The position numbers and the translations under genes are program-made. This document shows, piece by piece, positions 19,258-27,581 of a stretch of 46,849 nucleotides of DNA; position 1 is the stretch's first letter; each line of letters starts with the position of its first letter. The notes beneath the pieces were generated by a model. It saw only the letters and a program-made list of their open reading frames with translations. It did not search any database and had not been told where the DNA came from. Source of the stretch: an uncultured Verrucomicrobia subdivision 3 bacterium (GTDB taxonomy: Bacteria > Verrucomicrobiota > Verrucomicrobiia > Limisphaerales > UBA11358); NCBI GenBank assembly GCA_903918885.1, contig CAIXFY010000077.1, positions 1 to 46,849 of the forward strand. The letters run 5' to 3'.

Positions 19258-19695
19258 ATGCGTAAAATTATTTTTCCTCTCGCCGCCGTGCTGACGGCGG
19301 TTCTGTTCACCGGCTGCGCTGGCCCGGAACAAAAACTCGGGCGCGGTCTCTCCAACACCTACGAAATCGTCCGCTTGGGGGAAATGCGCCAGTCTATGGA
19401 GCAATCTGCGGTGTTTGATGCGGATCACGCGGGTTATACCACGGGCGCAATTCATGGCTTCGACCAGACGGTCAAGCGCACTGGACTCGGTTTGCTGGAG
19501 GTGGTCAGCTTTCCCTTCCCGCCGTATACCCGGACGGGTAGCAAAGATCTGCCCGCATATCCGGTTTATCCCGACAGCTACAAACCCGGCCGGATGTCCG
19601 CTGCCACTTTTGATACGGACACCTTCACCGGATTTACCGGTGGCGATATCGCGCCCTTTATTCCCGGTAGCCGCTTCAAGGTATTCGACAACTGA
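19258..19695 (+). CDS. Small lipoprotein, likely exosortase-associated (TIGR04073-like)
   Basis: 145 residues with a lipoprotein signal peptide (MRKIIFPLAAVLTAVLFTGC, acceptor Cys at about 20). The mature part starts AGPEQKLGRGLSNTYEIV and has glycine-rich and Pro/Tyr-rich stretches (SFPFPPYTRTG; YPVYPDSYKPG). The KLGRGLSN opening matches my recollection of the TIGR04073 exosortase-associated family. No exosortase gene is in the window. Follows tatC by 26 bp and is capped by a terminator. Confidence 0.65.
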   Translation: MRKIIFPLAAVLTAVLFTGCAGPEQKLGRGLSNTYEIVRLGEMRQSMEQSAVFDADHAGYTTGAIHGFDQTVKRTGLGLLEVVSFPFPPYTRTGSKDLPAYPVYPDSYKPGRMSAATFDTDTFTGFTGGDIAPFIPGSRFKVFDN

Positions 19696-19711
19696 AATTA
19701 ATTTTTTCCGC

Positions 19712-19742
19712 AACGCGCCAATGCAAATTGGCGCGTTTTTTG
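19712..19742 (+). terminator. Rho-independent terminator after the small lipoprotein gene
   Basis: The stem AACGCGCCAAT (19712-19722) pairs with ATTGGCGCGTT (about 19727-19737) around a 4-nt loop, and a T run follows. Confidence 0.88.
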
Positions 19743-19758
19743 TTTTTGTGAAAAATCT

Positions 19759-19784
19759 TTTTCGTGTCTTTCGTGTCTTTCACG
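19759..19784. repeat. 9-mer tandem repeat (GTGTCTTTC)
   Basis: About two and a half copies of TTTCGTGTC in tandem lie between the terminator and ispE. One of the short intergenic repeat families in this window. Confidence 0.5.
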
Positions 19785-19801
19785 GTTAAAAATATCCGCC
19801 G

Positions 19802-20674
19802 ATGCGCCTCGAAAAAAAATCGCCCTGCAAGGTTAACCTCATTCTGAACATCCTTGGCAAACGCGCCGACGGCTTTCACGAACTCGAAACCGTCATGCAG
19901 CCGGTGAACATCTGCGACGAGATGACATTCGAGCGCGCGGGTGCGAGTTTGCAACTCACTTGCAGCAACCCTGAACTGCCGTGTGATTCAAAAAATCTGG
20001 TGCATCGTGCGGCAACTTTATTTTTGGCCGCCGCAAAAATATCTGACGGCGTCAAAATTCATCTGCAAAAAAAACTACCGCTCGCGGGCGGCATCGGCGG
20101 CGGCAGCGCGAATGCGGCGGTAACTTTTACCGCTTTAAATCAGATCTTTGGTGCGCCTTTGCCGTTGGAGAAATTGCACAAACTTGCCGCCGCGCTTGGT
20201 TCTGACGTTCCATTTTTTCTTTACCACAAACCGGCGTTGGCGACCGGACGTGGTGAAAAAGTGCAAACGCTAGAAACTTTTCCAGCCCTCAAGGGTAAGG
20301 CATTTTTCCTCGCGCATCCCGGCTTTGGCATTTCGACGCCGTGGTCGTATCAGAATCTCGCGCGGTTTCCCAAAGACCAAAACGGCACAGCTGGGCGCGC
20401 GCAAAAACTGGTTTCACTCTTGCAGGCTGGCGATTTGAAAGCGGCGGCGGCGGAAATATATAATTCGCTCGAAGCGCCCGCGTTTGACAAATTCCCCGTG
20501 CTGCAACTCTACAAAGAATTTTTGCGCGAGCACGGCGCACCCGTTTCGCTCATGTCCGGCAGTGGTTCTACGACATTTGCCATTGCGGACAATCTGTCGG
20601 CAGCGGAAAGTTTGTCGGAGAAATTTAAATCGCAATTCGGCGATAACGGCTGGACGGCGACCGTGGCTATTTGA
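19802..20674 (+). CDS. ispE: 4-diphosphocytidyl-2-C-methyl-D-erythritol kinase IspE
   Basis: Phosphorylates CDP-methylerythritol in the MEP isoprenoid pathway. A 290-residue GHMP kinase: substrate-binding opening KSPCKVNLILNILGKRADGFHEL, the ATP loop PLAGGIGGGSANAA at about 96-109, and the C-terminal SGSGSTTFAI motif. The last 8 bp overlap the convergent murJ gene (20667-20674). Confidence 0.95.
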   Translation: MRLEKKSPCKVNLILNILGKRADGFHELETVMQPVNICDEMTFERAGASLQLTCSNPELPCDSKNLVHRAATLFLAAAKISDGVKIHLQKKLPLAGGIGGGSANAAVTFTALNQIFGAPLPLEKLHKLAAALGSDVPFFLYHKPALATGRGEKVQTLETFPALKGKAFFLAHPGFGISTPWSYQNLARFPKDQNGTAGRAQKLVSLLQAGDLKAAAAEIYNSLEAPAFDKFPVLQLYKEFLREHGAPVSLMSGSGSTTFAIADNLSAAESLSEKFKSQFGDNGWTATVAI

Positions 20675-22232
20675 AGCGTTTGAATTTCGCCAGCGCGAAA
20701 TCGGTCATTTCCTTTGCTGCTGGAATTTTGCAGAGCAGGGCGATGAGCCAATAAACTCCGCCCGCAATTCCCGCCGGCACAAATACCGCGCCCAGCTTCA
20801 ATGCGATGCTTGCGTGTCCAAGAGTGCGTTCCCAAAAATTCCAGCCGCACCATGCGATGACGCCCGCCAAAATGGCGGCGAGCGCCAGCGGGCGCAGTGT
20901 TTCGCGTAAAGAATTCATTTCAAGTTTTCCAAGTTTCTTTCGCAGCGCAAACAGCAATAGGCCGGCGTTGCAAGCGGAGGTCATGGTGTTGGCAATGCCG
21001 AGTCCGCCCTGCCGGAGCGGCACGATGAGCAGGGCGGCCAGCACCAGATTCACGACGAGGCAGACGAGGCTGACTCTCATCGGCGTGCGGGTGTCGCCCA
21101 GCGCATAAAAGGCGCGGGCCAGAACATTGACGGTCGAAAAGGCCACCAACCCGGGCGCGAGGCAGACGAGCGCGAATGCCGCCCGCTGCGTCGAGGCGGC
21201 GGTGAATTTGCCGCCATGTTCAAACAGCAGCCGGATGATTGGTTCAGCCAAAACGACGAGCAGAACCGCTGCAATCAGATTGGCGAACAGCAGCGAACCG
21301 ATGCCCTGCCGGAGTGTGGTGCGAAATTTGGGATAATTCTTGTCAATCGCCAACGCGCTCAACGTCGTCAGCAGATACGTCGCGAGCGAGATGCCGAACA
21401 TTCCCTGCGGCAGTTCCATCAACCGCACGGCGTAGTCGAACGAGGCGTTAATCCGGGGATCAATCCAGACCGAGAGCAGCGAGACGACTGTGACATTGAT
21501 TTGAAAAGCCGCCACGCCGATCGTGCCGGGGATCATCCGCGTCACCACGAGCCGGACAGTTTCGTTCTTCCACGGCGAAACCCAGCGGTAGCGAAAACCT
21601 TCGCCCCAGAGCGTTGGCATCTGAAACGCCAGTTGCGCCGCGCCGGCCGCGAGGACGCCGTAGGCCAGCGCGAAAATTTGCTCAGACAGTTCGTGTCCAA
21701 AATGCGGCGCGAGCAGCAGGACGGAGGCAATCATCACAACGTTCAGCATGGTTGCGCCCATCGCGGGAATGAAAAAATGGCCGCGCGCGTTCAGCATGCC
21801 CATTGTCATGGCCGCGAGGCAGACGAGGATCATGTATGGAAACATCACGCGCAGCAGTTGTAGCATCAGCTCGGTCTTCGCGCTGAACTGGTGCGCCGCC
21901 AGTGCAAGGGAGATGCCTAGCATGACCAAGCCGATGATAGCGCTGGCCGCAATGACCAGACCGGAAATCACCGCGTTGGCCGCGCGCCACATTTCGATTT
22001 CGCCGTGTTTTTTTTCTTTCTCCTTAAAAATTGGAATGAACGCAGCGGTCAGCGCGCCTTCGCCGAGCAGACGGCGGAACAGGTTTGGAATCTGGAATGC
22101 GAATTTGAAAATACCCGCCACCGGCGTGTCGCCCATGAATTGCGCATAGACCATCTCGCGCACCATGCCGAGCACGCGGCTGGTGAGCGTTGCGGCGGCC
22201 ATCGCGCCGGAGGCTTTCAACATTTTTGACAC
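20667..22232 (-). CDS. murJ: Lipid II flippase MurJ (MviN)
   Basis: Moves lipid II to the periplasmic side of the inner membrane for peptidoglycan synthesis. About 521 residues with around 14 predicted helices of the MOP fold. Family motifs are ASGAMAAATLTSRVLGMVREMV at the N-terminus (positively charged lumen residues), IPNLFRRLLGEGALTAAFIPIF and PQGMFGISLATYLLTTLS. I chose GTG at 22232 (VSKMLK); ATG at 22223 or TTG at 22250 are alternatives, the last running into a repeat. Divergent from tyrS. Confidence 0.93.
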   Translation of the reverse strand: MSKMLKASGAMAAATLTSRVLGMVREMVYAQFMGDTPVAGIFKFAFQIPNLFRRLLGEGALTAAFIPIFKEKEKKHGEIEMWRAANAVISGLVIAASAIIGLVMLGISLALAAHQFSAKTELMLQLLRVMFPYMILVCLAAMTMGMLNARGHFFIPAMGATMLNVVMIASVLLLAPHFGHELSEQIFALAYGVLAAGAAQLAFQMPTLWGEGFRYRWVSPWKNETVRLVVTRMIPGTIGVAAFQINVTVVSLLSVWIDPRINASFDYAVRLMELPQGMFGISLATYLLTTLSALAIDKNYPKFRTTLRQGIGSLLFANLIAAVLLVVLAEPIIRLLFEHGGKFTAASTQRAAFALVCLAPGLVAFSTVNVLARAFYALGDTRTPMRVSLVCLVVNLVLAALLIVPLRQGGLGIANTMTSACNAGLLLFALRKKLGKLEMNSLRETLRPLALAAILAGVIAWCGWNFWERTLGHASIALKLGAVFVPAGIAGGVYWLIALLCKIPAAKEMTDFALAKFKRFK

Positions 22233-22244
22233 CGGCGGATTCTC

Positions 22245-22268
22245 ACGCAAAGACGCAAAGACGCAAAG
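22245..22268. repeat. 8-mer tandem repeat ACGCAAAG x3
   Basis: Three perfect tandem copies of ACGCAAAG lie directly upstream of murJ. Confidence 0.8.
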
Positions 22269-22281
22269 TTAATTTGCAAGC

Positions 22282-22357
22282 CTGGTGGGGCGAGCGTCCT
22301 CGCGAGCCGCGTAAACCCAAAGCCCACCACGGCTCGCGGGGACGCTCGCCCCACCAG
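22282..22357. repeat. Long REP-like palindrome between murJ and tyrS
   Basis: Arms of 28 nt at 22282-22309 and 22330-22357 match at 27 of 28 positions around a 20-nt loop. The arm starts CTGGTGGGGCGAGCGTCC. It sits in the divergent promoter region and would form a strong hairpin or cruciform. No T run, so it is not a standard terminator. Confidence 0.85.
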
Positions 22358-22360
22358 CGC

Positions 22361-22391
22361 AATTGGAAATTGGCAATTGGAAATTGGCAAT
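22361..22391. repeat. 7-mer tandem repeat AATTGGA/AATTGGC
   Basis: Alternating 7-mers AATTGGA and AATTGGC, four copies plus AAT, lie just upstream of the tyrS start. They follow directly on the palindrome. Confidence 0.8.
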
Positions 22392-22404
22392 CTATCCTGC
22401 CCGC

Positions 22405-23682
22405 GTGAGCATCATTGATGAACTGAAATGGCGCGGCCTCATTGCCGATTGCACCGACGCGGCGGAACTGGAAAAGAAAGTCGCCGCGCCCATCACGCTT
22501 TACTGCGGCTTCGACCCGACGGCGGATTCGTTGCACGTCGGCAATCTTGTGCCGCTGCTCGCGCTGCGCCGGTTTCAATTGCTCGGCCATCATCCCATCG
22601 CCGTCGCGGGCGGTGCGACTGGTTCGATTGGCGATCCGAGCGGTAAAACCGCCGAGCGCCAGCTCCTCACGCAGGAAATTCTCGACCACAACATCGCCAG
22701 CGTAAAAGTGCAATTGGCAAAGCTGCTCGATTTTGAAACGAAACAAAATCCCGCGCGGCTCGTGGACAATGCCTCATGGACAAAGGGGATTTCGTTCCTC
22801 GATTTTTTGCGCGACATCGGGAAACATTTTTCCGTCAACCAGATGGTCGCCAAGGAATCTGTGCGTGCGCGCATGGAAGACCGCGTCGTGGGCATCAGCT
22901 ACACCGAGTTCAGCTACATGCTTTTGCAGGCGTTTGATTTTATGGTGCTGTGCCGCGACGCGAACTGCGAACTCCAGATCGGCGGCAGCGACCAGTGGGG
23001 CAATATCACGGCGGGCATCGAGCTGACGCGCAAGAAAACGGGTAAACACGTATTCGGCCTGACGCTGCCGCTCATCACGAACACCGACGGTTCCAAGTTT
23101 GGTAAGACCGCCGCCGGCGCCATCTGGCTCGATCCGAAGCGCACGAGTGTTTACAAATTTTATCAGTTCTGGATCAACACGGATGACCGCGATGTCATTC
23201 GCTACTTGAAGTATTTTACCTTCTTGTCGCAGACGGAAATTGAAGCGCTGGAAAAGGCCCACACGGAAAATCCCGGCGCACGCGTGGCGCACAAGGCACT
23301 GGCGAAAGCCGTGACGGATTTGATTCATGGAGAAAATACGACGCACGAGGCAATCCGTGCGAGCGAAATTTTATTCGGTGGTGAGTTGAATGGGATTTCT
23401 GAAACGACATTCAACGACATCGTCGGCGAAGTGCCGACGAAAGAAATTGAAAAGTCCAAGCTGGATGGTGTCGGTGTGCCGCTCGTGGAACTGTTGGTTC
23501 ACGCTGGTTTGTGCCACTCAAAAGGCCAGGCGCGAAAAGATATCGAAGGCGGCGGCGTGAACATCAACAACGTCCGCGAAGCCAGCGCAGCGCGTTTGGT
23601 GACGGCCGCTGATTTGCTTTTCGGAAAGCACATCCTGCTCCGCAAAGGCAAAAAGAATTACGTCGTGGTGTCGGCGAAGTAA
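22405..23682 (+). CDS. tyrS: Tyrosyl-tRNA synthetase
   Basis: Charges tRNA-Tyr. A 425-residue class I synthetase with the HIGH-type motif at 33-48 (YCGFDP...LHVGNL), the tyrosine/tRNA pocket QIGGSDQWGNI, the KMSKS-type loop SKFGKTA and a C-terminal S4 domain (VELLVHAGLCHSKGQARKDI). GTG at 22405 is chosen because upstream codons translate the 7-mer repeat. The cognate tRNA-Tyr gene is at 46619 in the same window. Confidence 0.95.
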   Translation: MSIIDELKWRGLIADCTDAAELEKKVAAPITLYCGFDPTADSLHVGNLVPLLALRRFQLLGHHPIAVAGGATGSIGDPSGKTAERQLLTQEILDHNIASVKVQLAKLLDFETKQNPARLVDNASWTKGISFLDFLRDIGKHFSVNQMVAKESVRARMEDRVVGISYTEFSYMLLQAFDFMVLCRDANCELQIGGSDQWGNITAGIELTRKKTGKHVFGLTLPLITNTDGSKFGKTAAGAIWLDPKRTSVYKFYQFWINTDDRDVIRYLKYFTFLSQTEIEALEKAHTENPGARVAHKALAKAVTDLIHGENTTHEAIRASEILFGGELNGISETTFNDIVGEVPTKEIEKSKLDGVGVPLVELLVHAGLCHSKGQARKDIEGGGVNINNVREASAARLVTAADLLFGKHILLRKGKKNYVVVSAK

Positions 23683-23757
23683 GTGATTTAGAACGGGCCA
23701 TGATGATTGAAAAAGGCAGTGGACTTTCATTTTTGATTCGCTAGATTTTTCAGGCTT

Positions 23758-24015
23758 ATGAAATCCGACACGACCACAACTATTTTGAACTTTGTGCTCG
23801 CCGTGCTGGTGATTCTCGGGGTGGTGTTCGCCCTGTTGACAATCACGCGCATGCGCGAGTTCCGGCAATTGACCGGCAACGCCACGCTGGCCAATGCCAC
23901 ACTCATGCGCGCGCAGGGGTTGGCCAACGATGCCGCCGCTTACAACGCGACCGCAAAAAATCCGGATTTGGCTCGTATTCTTCAGTCCATCCAACCCAAA
24001 ACTGCCGCCAAATAA
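23758..24015 (+). CDS. Small single-pass membrane protein A (unknown)
   Basis: 85 residues: short polar N-terminus, one membrane helix (LNFVLAVLVILGVVFALLTI), then an Ala/Asn/Thr-rich helical tail ending NPDLARILQSIQPKTAAK. No known domain. The stop is one base before the next ATG, so the two small proteins are almost certainly co-translated. The partner has the same layout and a similar end, so the pair may have arisen by duplication. I do not recognise a function. Confidence 0.75.
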   Translation: MKSDTTTTILNFVLAVLVILGVVFALLTITRMREFRQLTGNATLANATLMRAQGLANDAAAYNATAKNPDLARILQSIQPKTAAK

Positions 24016-24016
24016 T

Positions 24017-24325
24017 ATGAATCCTGATTCCAATTCTGAAATTTCCGCTTTGCAACGTCAGGTGTTTTCGCTGTTGGTTGCACTGCTGATTGTGAGCGGC
24101 ACTTTGACCACATATCTTTATCGGCAGGCGAGCCTGACCAGCAAGGATCTTGAAGCCATCAAGCCGCAAGCGCAGCAAATTATCGGGGTTTACAACCAGA
24201 ACCAAAAGTTGATGATGGATTTCGTCAGCCAACTGGCAGCTTACGGTCAGACGCATCCGGACTTCCGTCCGGTTTTGGCAAAATACGGCATCGGTGCGCC
24301 GGTGGCTGTGGCTCCGAAGAAGTAA
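24017..24325 (+). CDS. Small single-pass membrane protein B (unknown)
   Basis: 102 residues: cytoplasmic start MNPDSNSEISALQRQ, one membrane helix (VFSLLVALLIVSGTLTTYLY), then a helical outer domain (LEAIKPQAQQIIGVYNQNQ) ending HPDFRPVLAKYGI and a short Ala/Val/Pro tail. The NPDLARIL end of protein A and HPDFRPVLAKY here are alike. Starts one base after its partner. Function unknown; the pair may form a hetero-oligomer in the periplasm. Confidence 0.8.
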   Translation: MNPDSNSEISALQRQVFSLLVALLIVSGTLTTYLYRQASLTSKDLEAIKPQAQQIIGVYNQNQKLMMDFVSQLAAYGQTHPDFRPVLAKYGIGAPVAVAPKK

Positions 24326-24331
24326 AAATCA

Positions 24332-24721
24332 CTAGCCCAGTTTCTCGCCGCAGTGCGGACAGTAGTTCGCCTGCGGCGGATTTTTTTGTCCGCAACCGGA
24401 GCAGATGACGCGCGCGGCTTTGTTTTTCCGGTGAATCATCAGGTTGCGGATGTAGGGAATCCAGGTGAAGGCGTAGGCGAAAATGAAAACAGAATCTTGC
24501 TGGTGCAGCGAGTAGGCTAGCAGCGTGACAGAGCCCACGAGGCTCAGCCACCAGAACGCCTGCGGCACGACGACTTGTTTCTTTTTTTCTGTGGCATACC
24601 ACTGGACGAAAAAGCGCGAGAAGAACACAGCGTTGCCCAGCCAGCCAATGATTTTCCAGATGCTCCAGTCAATGCCGAAGAGTTTGCCATCGTGCCAGAC
24701 GAGGTCCGAGAGTGAGTGCAT
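24332..24721 (-). CDS. LAB_N-domain membrane protein fused to a C-terminal zinc ribbon
   Basis: 129 residues. The LAB_N domain (PF07578 type, seen next to lipid-A-disaccharide synthase and in small membrane proteins) is marked by GWLGNAVFFSRFFVQW at 26-41, with three to four short membrane helices. The tail carries a zinc ribbon with Cys107, Cys110, Cys121 and Cys124 (CSGC...CPHC). The usual free-standing LAB_N proteins lack such a ribbon. A role in lipid A or envelope lipid handling is inference. Confidence 0.8.
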   Translation of the reverse strand: MHSLSDLVWHDGKLFGIDWSIWKIIGWLGNAVFFSRFFVQWYATEKKKQVVVPQAFWWLSLVGSVTLLAYSLHQQDSVFIFAYAFTWIPYIRNLMIHRKNKAARVICSGCGQKNPPQANYCPHCGEKLG

Positions 24722-24757
24722 AATTGAATTAAACCGCCACCGCGTTGCGCTGACAAA

Positions 24758-26002
24758 TCATTTTCCCGCCTCGGTCTTGAGGTAAACCGTCTGCGTCGGG
24801 AAGGCGAACTCGATTTTCTCGGCATCGAACCGTGCCTTAATTTGTAAGTTCAGCTCCTGCATCTCGGCGAAATGCTGTTTTATATCCGTGCCGCTCCAGA
24901 CGTGGACGACGAATAGGTTCAGCGCTGAATCTGCAAATTTGTTGAAACTAATGATCAGTTCGGCGGTCCTGGGATTGGCACGGAAGATTTCTTCGAGCAG
25001 CGCCGTCGCGCGCTTTACCTTTTCCGCCGGCGTGTCGTAGGTCAGGCCAAGGTTCATTTCCGTCTTGATGGTCGGTCGGCGCGTGATGTTGATGATGATG
25101 GCGTTGCCCATCAGCTTGTTTGGAATCGTCACATGATGCCCGTCGAGATTGCGGACGGTGGTGCTGCGCAAGCCGATGGTTTCCAACATGCCCTCCACGC
25201 CTTCGACCTTGATGCGGTCGCCGATGTGAAACGGCTTGTCCAAAAAGATGGCCACCGCGCCGAAGAGATTTGCCACCGTGTCCTGTGCCGCGAGGCCGAG
25301 CGCAAGGCCACCGACGGACAGGCCAGCGAGCAGCGTCTTGATATCGATGTGCAGGTTCTCCGCCGTCAACAGCGTGGCGGCGATGATGATGACGACCTTG
25401 GTGCTTTTGCTGACGAGTGGAATGAGTTGCTCTGCGAAGGCCTTGTCCTGTGGCGTCGCCACTTTTTCACGCCAGACGCCGAGCAACAAATCTACGAATT
25501 TGAGCACCACATAGGTCACCGAGCAGGCCACAATGACAATCAGCCCACGCGCGAGAAAAATTTGTGCGCGTTCTGGCCAATCAAAGACGTTCAGCCCGAT
25601 GTTGAGCAAAACCACAAAGGCCACCACTTTCACCGGCCCGCGCAAAAGCTCCAATAGCAAGTCGTCGTATTTGGTTTCCGTCTTGGCAGCCAGCCGTTTC
25701 AACCAAGTGCTCACGATAAAATCCAGCAGCTTCGCGACATAAAATGCCAGCAGGATATAGATGAGCGACGCGATGTATTTCCATAAGGGCTGGCCGCAGA
25801 ACGGTGTTTCTCGCAGAAATTCCACGCGATCTAGTCCGAAGGTCAGCGCGTGTTCCGGCAGTTTGATTTTTATCAAGACCGGTTGGCTGGTAGCGGCAGT
25901 GATATTTGTGGTTTCTTGCGCGCCCGCCCAAACCGACCAGAAGGCGATGACAAGCAAAATTGCTAATCTCAACCGATACGCCCATGCAAATCTCCAATTC
26001 AT
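24758..26002 (-). CDS. MscS-family mechanosensitive ion channel
   Basis: 414 residues. A signal-like N-terminal hydrophobic segment is followed by an extracytoplasmic stretch, then about four membrane helices. The pore helix is rich in Gly/Ala (LLAGLSVGGLALGLAAQDTVANLFG). The conserved beta domain follows (FHIGDRIKVEGVEGMLETIGLRSTTVRNLDGHHVTIPN, given in parts), then a mixed C-terminal domain. Likely releases solutes on hypo-osmotic shock. Confidence 0.9.
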   Translation of the reverse strand: MNWRFAWAYRLRLAILLVIAFWSVWAGAQETTNITAATSQPVLIKIKLPEHALTFGLDRVEFLRETPFCGQPLWKYIASLIYILLAFYVAKLLDFIVSTWLKRLAAKTETKYDDLLLELLRGPVKVVAFVVLLNIGLNVFDWPERAQIFLARGLIVIVACSVTYVVLKFVDLLLGVWREKVATPQDKAFAEQLIPLVSKSTKVVIIIAATLLTAENLHIDIKTLLAGLSVGGLALGLAAQDTVANLFGAVAIFLDKPFHIGDRIKVEGVEGMLETIGLRSTTVRNLDGHHVTIPNKLMGNAIIINITRRPTIKTEMNLGLTYDTPAEKVKRATALLEEIFRANPRTAELIISFNKFADSALNLFVVHVWSGTDIKQHFAEMQELNLQIKARFDAEKIEFAFPTQTVYLKTEAGK

Positions 26003-26044
26003 TGGTGGAAAATAAAACCCTTTGCGCTGCTTGCCAACTTCAAT

Positions 26045-26248
26045 TCATCCGCCAGCAACAATCTTGACGATTTCCAGATGGTCGCCCATGCGGACTTGGC
26101 GCTGCGAAAATTCCGATGGCGCGACGGCCTCGCCATTGTGCTCTACCACGACGCTGCGCGGCAAAAGATTTTGCGCGACGAGAAATTTCTCCAGTGAACA
26201 CGGCAGTTCCGCTGCAACCGGATTACCGTTGGCGATGACCGAATCCAT
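26045..26248 (-). CDS. thiS: ThiS-like sulfur carrier protein
   Basis: 67 residues with the ubiquitin-like fold (VIANGNPVAAE; SVVVEHNGEAV; GDHLEIVKIVAGG) ending in the Gly-Gly that is adenylated and thiocarboxylated. The frame is open 15 codons upstream, but ATG at 26248 gives the usual ThiS opening. It lies 13 bp downstream of the MoeB-rhodanese gene, its probable activating enzyme. No thiG is in the window, so use in thiamine synthesis is likely but not shown; other sulfur pathways are possible. Confidence 0.8.
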   Translation of the reverse strand: MDSVIANGNPVAAELPCSLEKFLVAQNLLPRSVVVEHNGEAVAPSEFSQRQVRMGDHLEIVKIVAGG

Positions 26249-26261
26249 TTTTGCAGCCGCG

Positions 26262-27407
26262 TCAGTAGCGTGGCACGTTGCGGTCAATTTCATCCGACCA
26301 CGCGGTGATGCCGCCTTTGACGCTCTTCACATACTTGAAGCCTTGTTGCTTCAAAAAGTTCAGCGCCTTCAGCGACCGCACGCCGGCCTTGCAATGCAGA
26401 TAGTATTGCTGGTTCGGGTCAAGCTCGGTGAAACGCTCGTTGAGCTGGCTCAACGGCAGCAACGGCACGCCCGCGACTTTGGCGATTTCGTATTCGTCCG
26501 GCTCGCGCACGTCCACGACCTTGATGTTGAGGCTCGGATTATCGAGCGCCTTCTTCATGTCCTGCACGGTGACTTCGTCCGGGTTGCCGGTGTTTTCCGG
26601 TTCGGGAACGATGCCGCAGAACGTCTCGTAATCAATCAATTCCTTGATGGTCGGATGATCGCCGCAGATCGGGCACGCAGGATCACGGCGCAATTTCAAT
26701 TCGCGGAACTTCATGTCCAGCGCGTTGAACAACAGCAATCGTCCGATTAGCAAATTACCTTTGCCCAACGCGAGCTTCAAAATCTCCGTCGCCTGGATGC
26801 AGCCGATGATGCCCGGCAATACGCCCAGCACGCCACCTTCCGCGCAGCTCGGAACCATTCCCGGCGGCGGCGGTTCGGGATACAGGCAGCGATAGCACGG
26901 CCCGCCCAGATGCGGCGCGAACACGCTGGCCTGACCTTCAAAACGGAAGATGGAGCCGTAAACGTTCGGCTTCTTGAGCAACACGCACGCATCGTTGGTG
27001 AGATAGCGCGTCGGGAAATTATCTGTGCCGTCCACGACGATGTCGTAGGGGCGGATGAGATCGAGCGCGTTTTCGGACGTGATGCGGGTGTTGTGGATGA
27101 CCACTTCGCAATTCGGATTGATGCCGTGAATCGTTTCCTTTGCCGACTCGGCTTTTGAGCGGCCCACGTCGGCGTCGGTGTGGAGAATCTGCCGTTGCAG
27201 ATTGGAATAATCCACGGTGTCGAAATCCACGATACCGATCTTACCGATGCCCGCAGCGGCGAGATACATGGCGATGGGCGAGCCGAGGCCGCCTGCGCCG
27301 ATGCACAGGACGCTCGTGGCTTTGATTTTCTTCTGCCCAGCCAAGCCGACTTCCGGCAAAATTAAATGCCGGGAGTAGCGACGTATCTCTTCATTGTTCA
27401 GTTGCAT
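26262..27407 (-). CDS. moeB: MoeB/ThiF-type adenylyltransferase with rhodanese domain
   Basis: Activates the C-terminal Gly of a sulfur carrier protein and passes sulfur to it. A 381-residue E1-like domain with nucleotide loop GAGGLGSP at 37-44, IVDFDTVDYSNLQRQIL, and zinc-binding CYRC and CPIC pairs. It is joined to a C-terminal rhodanese domain with active-site HCKAGVRS. The next gene encodes a ThiS-like carrier, so ThiS is the likely partner; a MoaD-type carrier elsewhere could also be served. Confidence 0.88.
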   Translation of the reverse strand: MQLNNEEIRRYSRHLILPEVGLAGQKKIKATSVLCIGAGGLGSPIAMYLAAAGIGKIGIVDFDTVDYSNLQRQILHTDADVGRSKAESAKETIHGINPNCEVVIHNTRITSENALDLIRPYDIVVDGTDNFPTRYLTNDACVLLKKPNVYGSIFRFEGQASVFAPHLGGPCYRCLYPEPPPPGMVPSCAEGGVLGVLPGIIGCIQATEILKLALGKGNLLIGRLLLFNALDMKFRELKLRRDPACPICGDHPTIKELIDYETFCGIVPEPENTGNPDEVTVQDMKKALDNPSLNIKVVDVREPDEYEIAKVAGVPLLPLSQLNERFTELDPNQQYYLHCKAGVRSLKALNFLKQQGFKYVKSVKGGITAWSDEIDRNVPRY

Positions 27408-27581
27408 AAATCAAGTCGGCAACAATAGGTCAATTGCGCCAGAAATCAAGCCGCCTTGCGCTGAACGATTCAAATAGCGTGTGATTTCAGAATATTTAAT
27501 TGTGCCATGGAATCTCGTTTAAACGGCTTGACGAAAACTTCCGCTGTGCCATTTTGCTACTTGTTAAGTTAATTTTATTCA

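Noticed and set aside
27408-27581. Riboswitch (TPP type) before the MoeB/ThiS genes
   Set aside because: No CTGAGA-type thi box or paired helices seen.
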